From NCBI GenBank assembly GCA_002309055.1, contig DBWO01000054.1, positions 41,215 through 53,065 on the forward strand: a DNA stretch of 11,851 nucleotides, in the 5' to 3' direction. The position numbers and the translations under genes are program-made. Of the stretch, positions 1 through 6,461 are shown piece by piece. Numbering within the stretch: position 1 is the stretch's first letter; the number at the start of each line of letters is the position of its first letter. Origin of the DNA: Ruminococcaceae bacterium UBA1236 (GTDB taxonomy: Bacteria > Bacillota > Clostridia > Oscillospirales > Acutalibacteraceae). The notes under the pieces are model-generated. The model was not told where the DNA came from. It searched no databases and saw only the letters and a list, made by a program, of their open reading frames with translations.

Positions 1-1
1 A

Positions 2-661
2 AACCGCGGAGACTGCGCGCAGCCCTGCCGCTGGAATTACGCTCTTCAGGAGGAGAAACGCCCCGGCGATTTTTTCCCGGTTGAGCAGGACGGCACCGGT
101 ACATATATATTAAATTCCAAAGATATGTGTATGATAGACCATATCCCCGAGCTTTATGCCGCGGGCATTAACAGCTTCAAGATTGAGGGCAGGGCAAAGT
201 CCGCCTATTACACCGCCGTTGCCGTAAACGCTTACAGAAGCGCTCTTGACGGCTTTGCCGCGAGCGGCTTTTCACCCGACTATAAGATTGAGGACTGGAT
301 GCGGCAGGAGGTTTATAAAGCGAGCAACAGGCAGTACTGCACCGGCTTTTTCTTCTCATCCCCGATGGACGACGCCCAGATATATTATGAGGGCGGCTAT
401 GTAAGGCAGTGGGATGTTGCGGCCGTTGCGCACGAATGGAAAGACGGCGTGCTTTACGCCACACAGCGCAACAGGTTTTTTGAGGGGGATGAGCTTGAGG
501 CGATGGTCAGGGGCGGCGCTCCCGTTGCGATTAAGGTGACAGGGCTTAAAAACGGCGAGGGCGAGAGTGTCACTAACGCTCCGCACCCGATGATGGAGCT
601 TTCTTTTGACTGCCCCGTGCCCGTACCACCCGGCTCATATCTCAGAAAAAAACGGGATTAA
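2..661 (+). CDS. U32 family protein (peptidase U32 / tRNA uridine hydroxylation type), C-terminal part
   Basis: The reading frame is open from base 2, so the gene begins outside the window; 219 C-terminal residues are present of the roughly 400 usual for this family. The visible part matches the U32 core: CAQPCRW (fragment residues 5-11), NSKDMCM (Cys43), a FKIEGRAKSAYY block, and QYCTGFF (Cys113). The four cysteines, 5, 9, 43 and 113, sit where related proteins bind a 4Fe-4S cluster. A C-terminal barrel-like domain follows, with the RNRFFEGDELE block typical of the U32 C-terminal extension. Family members TrhP/YegQ and YrrO help make 5-hydroxyuridine at the tRNA wobble position, while others (RlhA, UbiU) modify rRNA or ubiquinone. 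In a Gram-positive context the TrhP role is most likely, but this is inferred. The old name collagenase-like protease is probably misleading. The gene ends at TAA followed by a terminator. Confidence 0.93.
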   Translation, partial: NRGDCAQPCRWNYALQEEKRPGDFFPVEQDGTGTYILNSKDMCMIDHIPELYAAGINSFKIEGRAKSAYYTAVAVNAYRSALDGFAASGFSPDYKIEDWMRQEVYKASNRQYCTGFFFSSPMDDAQIYYEGGYVRQWDVAAVAHEWKDGVLYATQRNRFFEGDELEAMVRGGAPVAIKVTGLKNGEGESVTNAPHPMMELSFDCPVPVPPGSYLRKKRD

Positions 662-667
662 CGTTTC

Positions 668-697
668 GGCAGTACCGGACCGGTGCTGCCTTTTCTT
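668..697 (+). terminator. Intrinsic terminator after the U32 gene
   Basis: GGCAGTACCGG (668-678) pairs with CCGGTGCTGCC (680-690) over 11 positions with one G-T wobble. It is followed by TTTTCTTT. The hairpin starts 7 bases after the U32 stop codon. Confidence 0.88.
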
Positions 698-740
698 TAG
701 AATTTTGTAATATTTTGCGGCTTTTATCTTAGAAATTTCC

Positions 741-767
741 TGGTATAGTGAAGATGGTTCAAGGAGG
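741..767 (+). promoter_or_regulatory. Extended -10 promoter and ribosome site for the two-component operon
   Basis: TGGTATAGT (741-749) fits an extended -10 element (TGn plus TATAGT). No good -35 lies at normal spacing; TTTTAT at 722-727 is the nearest. The ribosome site AAGGAGG (761-767) is 6 bases before the ATG at 774. Transcription would start near 756, giving a very short leader. The terminator just upstream supports a fresh promoter here. Confidence 0.55.
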
Positions 768-773
768 ATTGTT

Positions 774-1466
774 ATGTACACGGTACTTATTTGCGACGAC
801 GATAAAGCGATTCTTAACTCCATAGAGATTTACCTTAAGCACGAGGGCTATGAGGTGCTCAAAGCGGAAAACGGAAAACAGGCGGTTGAGCTTGCGCAGA
901 CTAATGAGATACACTGCGCCGTAATGGATGTGATGATGCCCGTTATGGACGGTATTGCCGCTACGCTGAAAATCAGAGAAACCGGCAAGTTTCCCATTAT
1001 CTTTCTCTCCGCCAAGAGTGAGGATACCGACAAGATTGCCGGCCTCTCGTTCGGCGGCGATGATTATGTCACCAAACCCTTTAATCCGCTTGAGCTTTGC
1101 GCAAGGGTCAAGTCGCAGATACGCCGTTACACCTCTCTCGGCTCGCTCGAAAAGCGCGAGGGCGTTATCACAACGGGCGGCCTCTCGCTCGATACTGCCG
1201 CCAAAAAGGTTACCCTTGACGGTGAGCCCGTTAAACTCACTGCCACGGAGCTCGGCATTCTGCAGGTGCTGATGGAAAACCTCGGCAGGGTCCTTTCCGC
1301 TTCTCAGATTTATGAAAAAGTCTGGAACGAGCCCGCAATGTATTCGGATGACAAAACCGTCACCGTGCATATCCGCAGGATAAGAGAGAAGATTGAGATT
1401 AATCCCAAAGAACCGAAATACTTACAGGTGGTGTGGGGAATTGGCTACAAAATCGATAAAATATAA
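774..1466 (+). CDS. OmpR/PhoB family response regulator
   Basis: DNA-binding output protein of a two-component system, 230 residues, normal family length. The receiver domain (residues 1-115) has the acidic pocket Asp8-Asp10, the phosphorylated Asp52 in VMDVMMP, Ser79 and Lys101 (TKPF), so it should be fully phosphorylatable. The C-terminal winged-helix domain (about 130-230) shows LTATELGILQVLMEN, the recognition-helix region DDKTVTVHIRRIREKI and the closing VVWGIGYKI. The start is set by AAGGAGG 6 bases upstream. The last 26 bases overlap the downstream kinase gene, its evident partner. The target genes cannot be read from the sequence. Confidence 0.96.
   Translation: MYTVLICDDDKAILNSIEIYLKHEGYEVLKAENGKQAVELAQTNEIHCAVMDVMMPVMDGIAATLKIRETGKFPIIFLSAKSEDTDKIAGLSFGGDDYVTKPFNPLELCARVKSQIRRYTSLGSLEKREGVITTGGLSLDTAAKKVTLDGEPVKLTATELGILQVLMENLGRVLSASQIYEKVWNEPAMYSDDKTVTVHIRRIREKIEINPKEPKYLQVVWGIGYKIDKI
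1426..1443 (+). promoter_or_regulatory. Ribosome site and TTG start of the sensor kinase, inside the response regulator gene
   Basis: AGGTGG (1426-1431) is 9 bases before TTG (1441-1443), giving a protein that begins MATKSIKYK and runs straight into the first membrane helix. The in-frame ATG at 1393 would add 16 residues and has no clear ribosome site. No other ATG or GTG lies in frame between 1393 and the membrane helix. The overlap suggests translational coupling. Confidence 0.6.
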
Positions 1467-4092
1467 AACATTAAGAATTGTTGCCGCTCTTATCACGGCG
1501 GTCACGCTCTTCCTTTCGGGGCTTTTTGCCTGCTTTTCGGTAAAAGGCGCGTTCTTCTATAACCGCTATGAGACAATCGGCAAATATACCGACACCGACG
1601 CTTTCAGAAAGCTGATGAACTCGGTTGAGTATGAGCTTATACACGCCGGCGAATACAAGAGCTGCCCCAAGAGCGAGCTTAGCAAAACCTCCGGCGCGAA
1701 GGAGCGCGAGGCGGCGGACAAAGAGATTGAAACATCTCTGAGGAACGCCTGCGATTTCCTTGACGGCTCGGGCGTTAAGGTGAGTGTTGACGGCGGCAAC
1801 CGCTACCGCTATATGTATCAGAATGAAAACGGCACCTTCTATTATACCTATGACGGCTCCTTTATCTCCGAGAGCGAGTATAACGCGATTGCCGACAGAG
1901 AGATATCCTCAAGCGAATATTCCGAAGAAGAGTATTATGATGAAGACGGCAGCCCGGTTGAAAACTTTGAAGAAACCGGAGAAGACGCCGGAGTGACGGA
2001 AATTGATTCCGGGGAGGAAGTCTCCGTTTTCGAAACCACAACAATGGCTTATGAAAACGGCGGCGGCGCGCAGAGCGATGTGAGCGAAGCGCTCCGCACG
2101 GTATGGGATCTCACAAACGGTCTCAACTACGGCGAGAAGTCAACCGATAATCTCGTCAAGGCGGCGCTCGAGTCAAGGCGGGGCAGCGACGAATATTATG
2201 ATGAATACACCCTGAGCAAGGTGAACGAGCTTTCCGCCGTTAAATACGCGATATTCTATAAGACAACGGGCAAGGTTTACACAAACTGTGGCGTTAAGCA
2301 GGGCGACACCGCCGAAGAAATCCTTAAAAAGACGGGCAGCAGCTATGCCGAAATCTATGACGGCGGCAAGTATTCCGTGATAGGCGCCACAGAGAAAAAA
2401 GTTTTCCCCGTTTACGGCGACTTCGCTCTCTATCCCGATTATCTCAGCGGAGCGTCAATTGAAAACTTCGTTGACAAAGCGTATTTCGCTTATGACACCG
2501 CGTCCGGCAAGGGTATGCCCGGAGTAGGCCTTATGGCTTATAACGGCTATGTCAAGGCCTCCGCACCGCATAATACATACAGCGAGAGAAGCCTTGCCGC
2601 TTACGGCATTGCCTCGGCTGTCTGCTTCTTGCTTGCTCTTGTCTGCTGCCTTTTCTGCATTATAACAGCCGGCAGAACAAATACGGGCGAACTGAAAATC
2701 AGATTTTTCGACCGCGTGCCGTTTGCGATTAATTTCGCACTTTCCTTCGGCCTTGTTGCGGGCTTTGCCGCGCTTGTTACCGGCTCGGCTTATTTTGAGC
2801 ACGACCTCTATGAGCTGTTTGTTTACAATTCCTTCCCCGTGGGGCTTGCAATGTACATAGCGCCTCACATCAGCCATATTCAGGCGCTTCTCTTTGCGCT
2901 TGCCGTGCTCATCGTTTCGGGCTTTATCGCGAGTATGGTCAGAAACATCAAAAACAAAACCTTCTTTAAGCACACCCTCATTAACTGCATTATAACCCCG
3001 GTCAAATTCATTTTCCGCAAGATAAGGGCTCTTTTCCACAAGGGCGCCGAAAAGGCAAAAACCGTTTACGCCACGGATTACGCCTACGGAAACGGCAAAA
3101 AATTCTTAACGGTATCCGGCATTGTCATCGGCGGAGTGATTCTCTTTAACTTTATTCTTCTCTTCTGCGGCGGCCTTGCGAGAAGCGGCTTTGCGTTCCT
3201 CATCGGTGTTCTTCTCAACCTCGTCATAGCGGCGGCCCTTGTGCTGTTTGTAATCTGCTTTGACAGGATTGCCTCGGGCGTTGCCCAGATAAAGGGCGGC
3301 TCGCTCACCTGCAATATAAACACCCGCTTTATGCCCGGCTTCATGAGAAGCACGGCGGAGGACATCTCCAAAATCCGCCAGGGCCTTCAGGAGGCGGTCA
3401 ATCAGGCGGTCAGGGACCAGAGCATGAAAACGGAGCTTATCACAAACGTTACGCACGACCTCAAAACGCCGCTCACCTCAATCATCACTTATGTTGACCT
3501 TATCAAGAAAGAGGGGCTTGACGGCGAAAACAGCGCCGAATACCTTGATGTTATTGACGAGAAATCACAGAAGCTCAAAAAGCTTATCGACGACCTCGTG
3601 CAGGCATCAAAGGCCTCGAGCGGCGCAATGGAAGTGAACTGTCAGACTCTCGATCTTTGCGAATTTGCCGTGCAGATAGCGGGCGAATACAAAGAGGAGC
3701 TTAAAGGCGCGGGCATAGACACCGTTGTCAGCTGCCCCGAAACGCCCGTCTATGTGTGGGCGGACCCGTCGCTTGTAGGCAGAGTGTTTGAAAACCTTAT
3801 CGGCAACATCAAGAAATACGCTTTGCAGGGCACAAGGGCTTTCATCGTTGTCTCGGGCGACAGCACAAGCGGCACAATAGTATTCAAGAATGTTTCCGCC
3901 GATCCGCTCATCACCGATTCGCAGAAACTCACCGAAAGGTTTTACCGCGGCGATTCCGCCAGAGCGGGCGAGGGGAGCGGCCTCGGGCTCTCAATAGCCA
4001 AAGACCTCTGCACCCTTCAGGGCGGCTCCTTCCGCATAGAGCTTGACGGCGATATGTTCAAGGCCTATGTCACGCTCAAAAGCAGTCAATGA
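1441..4092 (+). CDS. Multi-pass membrane sensor histidine kinase
   Basis: Partner kinase of the upstream regulator, 883 residues from the TTG start. Layout: membrane helix at about 11-33; a large outside domain at about 35-385; five further helices near 386-410, 427-450, 478-500, 554-580 and 582-608; then the cytoplasmic kinase. The dimerisation/phosphorylation helix carries His672 in ELITNVTHDLKTPL. The ATPase part has the N box NLIGNIKKY (Asn789) and a G2 box GEGSGLGLS (843-851). A classic DxGxG G1 box is missing: the region reads FKNVSADPLITDSQKLTERF, a form I recall from a Clostridia/Bacilli subfamily, so activity is still likely. The outer domain holds an acidic low-complexity stretch at about 151-200 rich in E, D, Y and S. 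The domain resembles no sensor family I can name, so the signal is unknown. The gene ends 18 bases before a terminator. Confidence 0.94.
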   Translation: MATKSIKYKTLRIVAALITAVTLFLSGLFACFSVKGAFFYNRYETIGKYTDTDAFRKLMNSVEYELIHAGEYKSCPKSELSKTSGAKEREAADKEIETSLRNACDFLDGSGVKVSVDGGNRYRYMYQNENGTFYYTYDGSFISESEYNAIADREISSSEYSEEEYYDEDGSPVENFEETGEDAGVTEIDSGEEVSVFETTTMAYENGGGAQSDVSEALRTVWDLTNGLNYGEKSTDNLVKAALESRRGSDEYYDEYTLSKVNELSAVKYAIFYKTTGKVYTNCGVKQGDTAEEILKKTGSSYAEIYDGGKYSVIGATEKKVFPVYGDFALYPDYLSGASIENFVDKAYFAYDTASGKGMPGVGLMAYNGYVKASAPHNTYSERSLAAYGIASAVCFLLALVCCLFCIITAGRTNTGELKIRFFDRVPFAINFALSFGLVAGFAALVTGSAYFEHDLYELFVYNSFPVGLAMYIAPHISHIQALLFALAVLIVSGFIASMVRNIKNKTFFKHTLINCIITPVKFIFRKIRALFHKGAEKAKTVYATDYAYGNGKKFLTVSGIVIGGVILFNFILLFCGGLARSGFAFLIGVLLNLVIAAALVLFVICFDRIASGVAQIKGGSLTCNINTRFMPGFMRSTAEDISKIRQGLQEAVNQAVRDQSMKTELITNVTHDLKTPLTSIITYVDLIKKEGLDGENSAEYLDVIDEKSQKLKKLIDDLVQASKASSGAMEVNCQTLDLCEFAVQIAGEYKEELKGAGIDTVVSCPETPVYVWADPSLVGRVFENLIGNIKKYALQGTRAFIVVSGDSTSGTIVFKNVSADPLITDSQKLTERFYRGDSARAGEGSGLGLSIAKDLCTLQGGSFRIELDGDMFKAYVTLKSSQ

Positions 4093-4110
4093 ATATCATA
4101 AACGGCAAAG

Positions 4111-4141
4111 CATACCCGCCCGGAAGGCGGGTATGTGTTTT
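4111..4141 (+). terminator. Intrinsic terminator of the two-component operon
   Basis: CATACCCGCC (4111-4120) pairs perfectly with GGCGGGTATG (4126-4135) around a CGGAA loop. It is followed by TGTTTT. Confidence 0.88.
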
Positions 4142-4170
4142 CATCCCGTAATCATTATCGTTGTTTTTAA

Positions 4171-4394
4171 TTCAGAATGCAGAATGAAGGATAAGCAACC
4201 TGCGGTTGAAATGAAATACCTTTGGTGTGAAATACGCTTTACGGCGTGTGAAATGTTTCCTTGCGGAAACGTTTCGGGTCGCTTCGCTCCGGTTATATGC
4301 TGTGAGTTAAAAACAAGAAATCGCAGGGAATGGCGTCCCGACATTCCAATGTGCCGAAGGCGCATTAACCGTAGGGGCGATTACCAATCGCCCG
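4171..4394. repeat. Intergenic repeat-rich region with several short hairpins
   Basis: No supportable gene lies here. CAGAATG is repeated in tandem (4173-4179 and 4180-4186). Next comes a run of three hairpins (4216-4275, listed separately). Further on, AATGTGCC/GGCGCATT (4348-4355 with 4359-4366, one G-T pair) and GGGCGATT/AATCGCCC (4375-4382 with 4386-4393) form two more hairpins. GGAATG/CATTCC (4327-4332 with 4342-4347) is an alternative pairing. The style resembles short modular intergenic repeats that I associate with Clostridia genomes. Copy number cannot be judged from a single window. Confidence 0.6.
4216..4275. repeat. Array of three hairpins spaced by GAAAT
   Basis: Hairpin A pairs 4216-4220 with 4224-4228. 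Hairpin B pairs 4232-4237 with 4244-4249. Hairpin C pairs 4250-4260 with 4265-4275. In all three the core stem starts with AT and is closed by GT, so the second pair is a T-G wobble each time. A and B, and B and C, are joined by GAAAT-type linkers. Stem sequences and lengths differ while ends and linkers are kept, which points to a modular element rather than chance. Confidence 0.6.
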
Positions 4395-4471
4395 TCAAAC
4401 AGAGTATGCGGCTACGACGTAAATAAGATGTGAAAAGTTATTCACACCCCCTTAAAAATCAACATTCAAGA

Positions 4472-4488
4472 CTGTTGACAGTCAACAG
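4472..4488. promoter_or_regulatory. 17-base perfect palindrome, possible operator
   Basis: CTGTTGAC and GTCAACAG are perfect reverse complements around a single A. The site sits at the edge of an AT-rich stretch (about 4489-4544). It contains a TTGACA hexamer at 4475-4480, but no good -10 lies at 16-18 bases from it. ATACTGAT occurs twice just downstream (4495-4502 and 4509-4516). The form suits a dimeric regulator; which one is unknown. Confidence 0.4.
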
Positions 4489-4548
4489 AAATATATACTG
4501 ATATATAAATACTGATTAATAAATTCTTACATACTTATTTATTACGCA

Positions 4549-4604
4549 CGCCCGAGCCGGAACGGCAGGAGATTCCGTTTTAAAGCCGGGCGCTTTTGTT
4601 TTTT
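4549..4604 (+). terminator. Strong intrinsic terminator without an upstream gene
   Basis: An outer stem joins CGCCCG (4549-4554) with CGGGCG (4587-4592) and continues through GC/GC (4556-4557 with 4585-4586). An inner stem joins AACGG (4561-4565) with CCGTT (4575-4579). The structure is followed by TTTTGTTTTTT. It lies more than 400 bases beyond the previous operon's own terminator, so it may end a small untranslated RNA. Confidence 0.65.
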
Positions 4605-4640
4605 AGAGGCGGTAAACCGTAAATGCCAAAATCAGTCCCG

Positions 4641-4662
4641 TAAATTGTAATTAAATTGTAAT
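4641..4662. repeat. Tandem 11-base direct repeat TAAATTGTAAT x2
   Basis: TAAATTGTAAT occurs at 4641-4651 and again at 4652-4662 with no mismatch. The 11-base period places both copies on about the same face of the helix, as expected for a pair of regulator half-sites. It lies 160 bases before the SGNH hydrolase gene. A partial third match (TTGTAAT) occurs at 4693-4699. Confidence 0.5.
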
Positions 4663-4716
4663 TATTTAACAATTGCATTTTGTAAGTTTTTGTTGTAATG
4701 TTATTGAGAAGAAACA

Positions 4717-4798
4717 GCGGGCTCTGTTTTGGGGGGACTACGGCTTTTCGGTCCTTTGCCCGCCCGGTTTTCAAATTTTTCAGAGGGTCTCCACGGGC
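4717..4798 (+). promoter_or_regulatory. Structured leader with competing stems upstream of the SGNH gene
   Basis: GCGGGC (4717-4722) can pair with GCCCGC (4758-4763), enclosing a smaller stem GGAC/GTCC (4735-4738 with 4751-4754). The same GCCCG (4758-4762) can instead pair with CGGGC (4794-4798), just before the ribosome site. The two folds exclude each other, as in an attenuator or riboswitch. The first fold is followed by a loose T-rich run (4768-4780). No known riboswitch class was recognised. Confidence 0.4.
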
Positions 4799-4821
4799 CT
4801 TACATATAGAGGATGGTAAAA

Positions 4822-5859
4822 TTGAAATCGAATAACGCCCCGCATACGCGGGTTTTTCTTGTGCTGATAGCTCTGCTTATCGGTGCGGTTTGTTTATACT
4901 CGGGCTTCTCCCACGCCCAGACGGCAAAGGTGATGCGCGAAACGGAAGCTGTGTCCGAAGAGACGGCGGGGAGCAGGCATCTGCCTCCGACCACCGCCGA
5001 AGCTGTTGAGAGCGCGACTCTTGCGCCGGAGCTTACATCAAAAGCTGCCACGTCAATCACTCAGGCGCTTTCATCTTCATCGGCCGCAACCACAAAGAAA
5101 GCCACTTCATCCAAAACTACCTCGTCCACATCAAAGGCGTCCTCAAGCTCATCAGAACCGAGCGAGAGCGTTGCCACCACATCGCGCGAGGGCCTTACGG
5201 ATAAGATAGGCAGCATAGTTTCAAGACTCGGCGGCGCGGACGGGCGGCTCAATCCCTTCGCTTCAACTGCCGCGTCAACCACCGCCTCCACCACTGCCAA
5301 AAAGGCGGAGCTTGATTTTTCAAGGACTGCGTTCCTCGGCAACTCCAGGGTACTCTCCATTGAAAACTACGGCTTCTCCAAAAATGTTTACGGCAAGGTG
5401 AGCCTGAACGTGAACACCGTGTTCACCGAAAAGTGCGAGGGTGGCTCCGTGCCCGTTATAGATGAGCTCAGGGGCAAGGATTTTGACAATGTGATGATTA
5501 TGTTCGGCGATAACGAATGCGGCTGGGGCAGCATGGATGCCTTTGTCAAGCAGTATAAAAAGGTTATTGCGGGCGTGCGCGAGAGGGTGCCGGGGGTAAA
5601 GATTTACCTCATCTCAATTCTCCCCATCTCTTACGCCACAAGCCAGAAGAACGAATACGGCTACAATCAGGGCAAAATCAACGAGTGCAACGAGCTTATC
5701 AAAAAGATTGCAAAGGATGAAGGTATAACCTACCTTGACGCCTCGTCATCCATTATGAATGACAAGGGCTATCTGCCCGATGAGGCCTCCACCGACGGCT
5801 GCCATCTCGGCAAGGAATATACAAAGAGATGGCTCACTTACGTTGCAAAATACATTTAA
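4822..5859 (+). CDS. Membrane-anchored SGNH/GDSL-type hydrolase with Ser/Thr-rich linker
   Basis: Predicted cell-surface ester hydrolase, 345 residues. A membrane anchor (about 10-29) is followed by a long low-complexity linker rich in Ser, Thr, Ala and Lys (about 40-165), likely spanning the wall. The C-terminal SGNH domain (about 165-345) has the nucleophile Ser175 in FLGNSR, an oxyanion block MFGDNECGW (Asn231), and the Asp325/His328 pair in STDGCHL. The usual GDS is GNS here, a variant also known in related families. The TTG start is chosen because AGAGGA (4808-4813) is 8 bases before it. The in-frame ATG at 4813 overlaps that ribosome site and is unlikely to be used. The lipoprotein gene follows after 11 bases. 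Such enzymes remove acetyl or other acyl groups from sugars or wall polymers; the substrate here is unknown. Confidence 0.88.
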   Translation: MKSNNAPHTRVFLVLIALLIGAVCLYSGFSHAQTAKVMRETEAVSEETAGSRHLPPTTAEAVESATLAPELTSKAATSITQALSSSSAATTKKATSSKTTSSTSKASSSSSEPSESVATTSREGLTDKIGSIVSRLGGADGRLNPFASTAASTTASTTAKKAELDFSRTAFLGNSRVLSIENYGFSKNVYGKVSLNVNTVFTEKCEGGSVPVIDELRGKDFDNVMIMFGDNECGWGSMDAFVKQYKKVIAGVRERVPGVKIYLISILPISYATSQKNEYGYNQGKINECNELIKKIAKDEGITYLDASSSIMNDKGYLPDEASTDGCHLGKEYTKRWLTYVAKYI

Positions 5860-5870
5860 CGGTGACCGAT

Positions 5871-6383
5871 ATGAAAAAAATAATCTGTGTTTTACTTATA
5901 TTCGCAATGTCCCTTCTCCTCTTTGCCTGCGGCAATAACGGCGGCGAAACAACAACCGCCCCCGAAATCAGCGAAAGCACCTCAGGCAAAGCGGAAGTTT
6001 CTGCCGATGAAATCGCGGCGGCAATCCTTGAGAGCGCCGAGTTTGAAGGCGACCTCGAAAAATCCGAGTTCCCGTTTTCAACGCTCGAAAAATATGATGT
6101 GCAGGAAGCCGCGGTTGAGGATATCTGCTGGTATGTCGGCTCGGGCGCCGCTCCCGATGAAATCGCCGTGATAAAATGCGCCGGAGATGACGAGCTTGCA
6201 ACAGTCTATGACGCCATTAAGGCGAGAATCAAATATCTCAAAGACGGCTATTCCGATTACGCCCCCGAGCAGGTCCCCAAGATTGACAAGGCCTGCGTAA
6301 TCTCAAACGGCAATCTGCTTGTTTACTGCATCGGCAAGGATGTAACATCGGTTGAAGCAACGGTTAAATCTCTTATAGGTTAA
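5871..6383 (+). CDS. DUF4358 family lipoprotein
   Basis: Secreted lipoprotein of 170 residues. The signal peptide ends in the lipobox LFAC, with Cys20 as the lipidation site, followed by a short Thr/Ser-rich spacer. The rest (about 42-165) matches DUF4358: an acidic helix, CWYVGSGAAPDEIAVIKC, then a paired-helix region ending DYAPEQVPKID and ACVISNGNLLVYCIGKD. Function is unknown. The start is set by GGTGA (5861-5865), 5 bases before the ATG; an in-frame ATG at 5829 lies within the SGNH gene and would bury the signal peptide. From memory, DUF4358 genes often neighbour SGNH hydrolases and MBOAT acyltransferases in Clostridia, suggesting a role in surface polymer acylation. No MBOAT gene is present here. 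A terminator follows directly. Confidence 0.88.
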   Translation: MKKIICVLLIFAMSLLLFACGNNGGETTTAPEISESTSGKAEVSADEIAAAILESAEFEGDLEKSEFPFSTLEKYDVQEAAVEDICWYVGSGAAPDEIAVIKCAGDDELATVYDAIKARIKYLKDGYSDYAPEQVPKIDKACVISNGNLLVYCIGKDVTSVEATVKSLIG

Positions 6384-6385
6384 TA

Positions 6386-6426
6386 AAAATCGCGGGTATC
6401 ATAGCGATACCCGCTGTTTTATTTTA
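6386..6426. terminator. Two-way intrinsic terminator between convergent genes
   Basis: GCGGGTATC (6392-6400) pairs perfectly with GATACCCGC (6406-6414). A T-rich run follows on the plus strand (6415-6426). An A run precedes it (6386-6389), which reads as T's on the minus strand. It can end both the lipoprotein transcript and the alpha/beta hydrolase transcript. Confidence 0.88.
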
Positions 6427-6461
6427 TACGGCGCAATGCCTTTAATCGTCTGTTGTTTTTC

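Noticed and set aside
759..1370. Open frame of 203 codons on the minus strand
   Set aside because: It mirrors the response regulator gene, which is certain from its motifs and ribosome site.
2455..3039. Open frame of 194 codons on the minus strand
   Set aside because: It lies fully opposite the kinase gene, whose frame has clear membrane and kinase motifs; the opposite protein has no recognisable features.
4209..4275. CRISPR-like array
   Set aside because: Constant parts are only about 5-8 bases and the spacers are self-complementary, unlike CRISPR repeats and spacers.
4043..4426. Open frame of 127 codons on the plus strand across the kinase end and the intergenic hairpins
   Set aside because: It starts inside the kinase gene, runs through a terminator and repeats, has no ribosome site, and its protein resembles nothing.
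4475..4509. Standard promoter with TTGACA as -35
   Set aside because: Candidate -10 hexamers fall 13 or 21-23 bases away; those at 16-18 bases match poorly.
4580..4774. Open frame of 64 codons on the minus strand
   Set aside because: It runs through the orphan terminator and AT-rich repeats; composition looks non-coding and no ribosome site was seen.
4717..4798. A known riboswitch such as c-di-GMP, glycine, ZTP or fluoride
   Set aside because: None of the conserved core sequences of these classes could be found.
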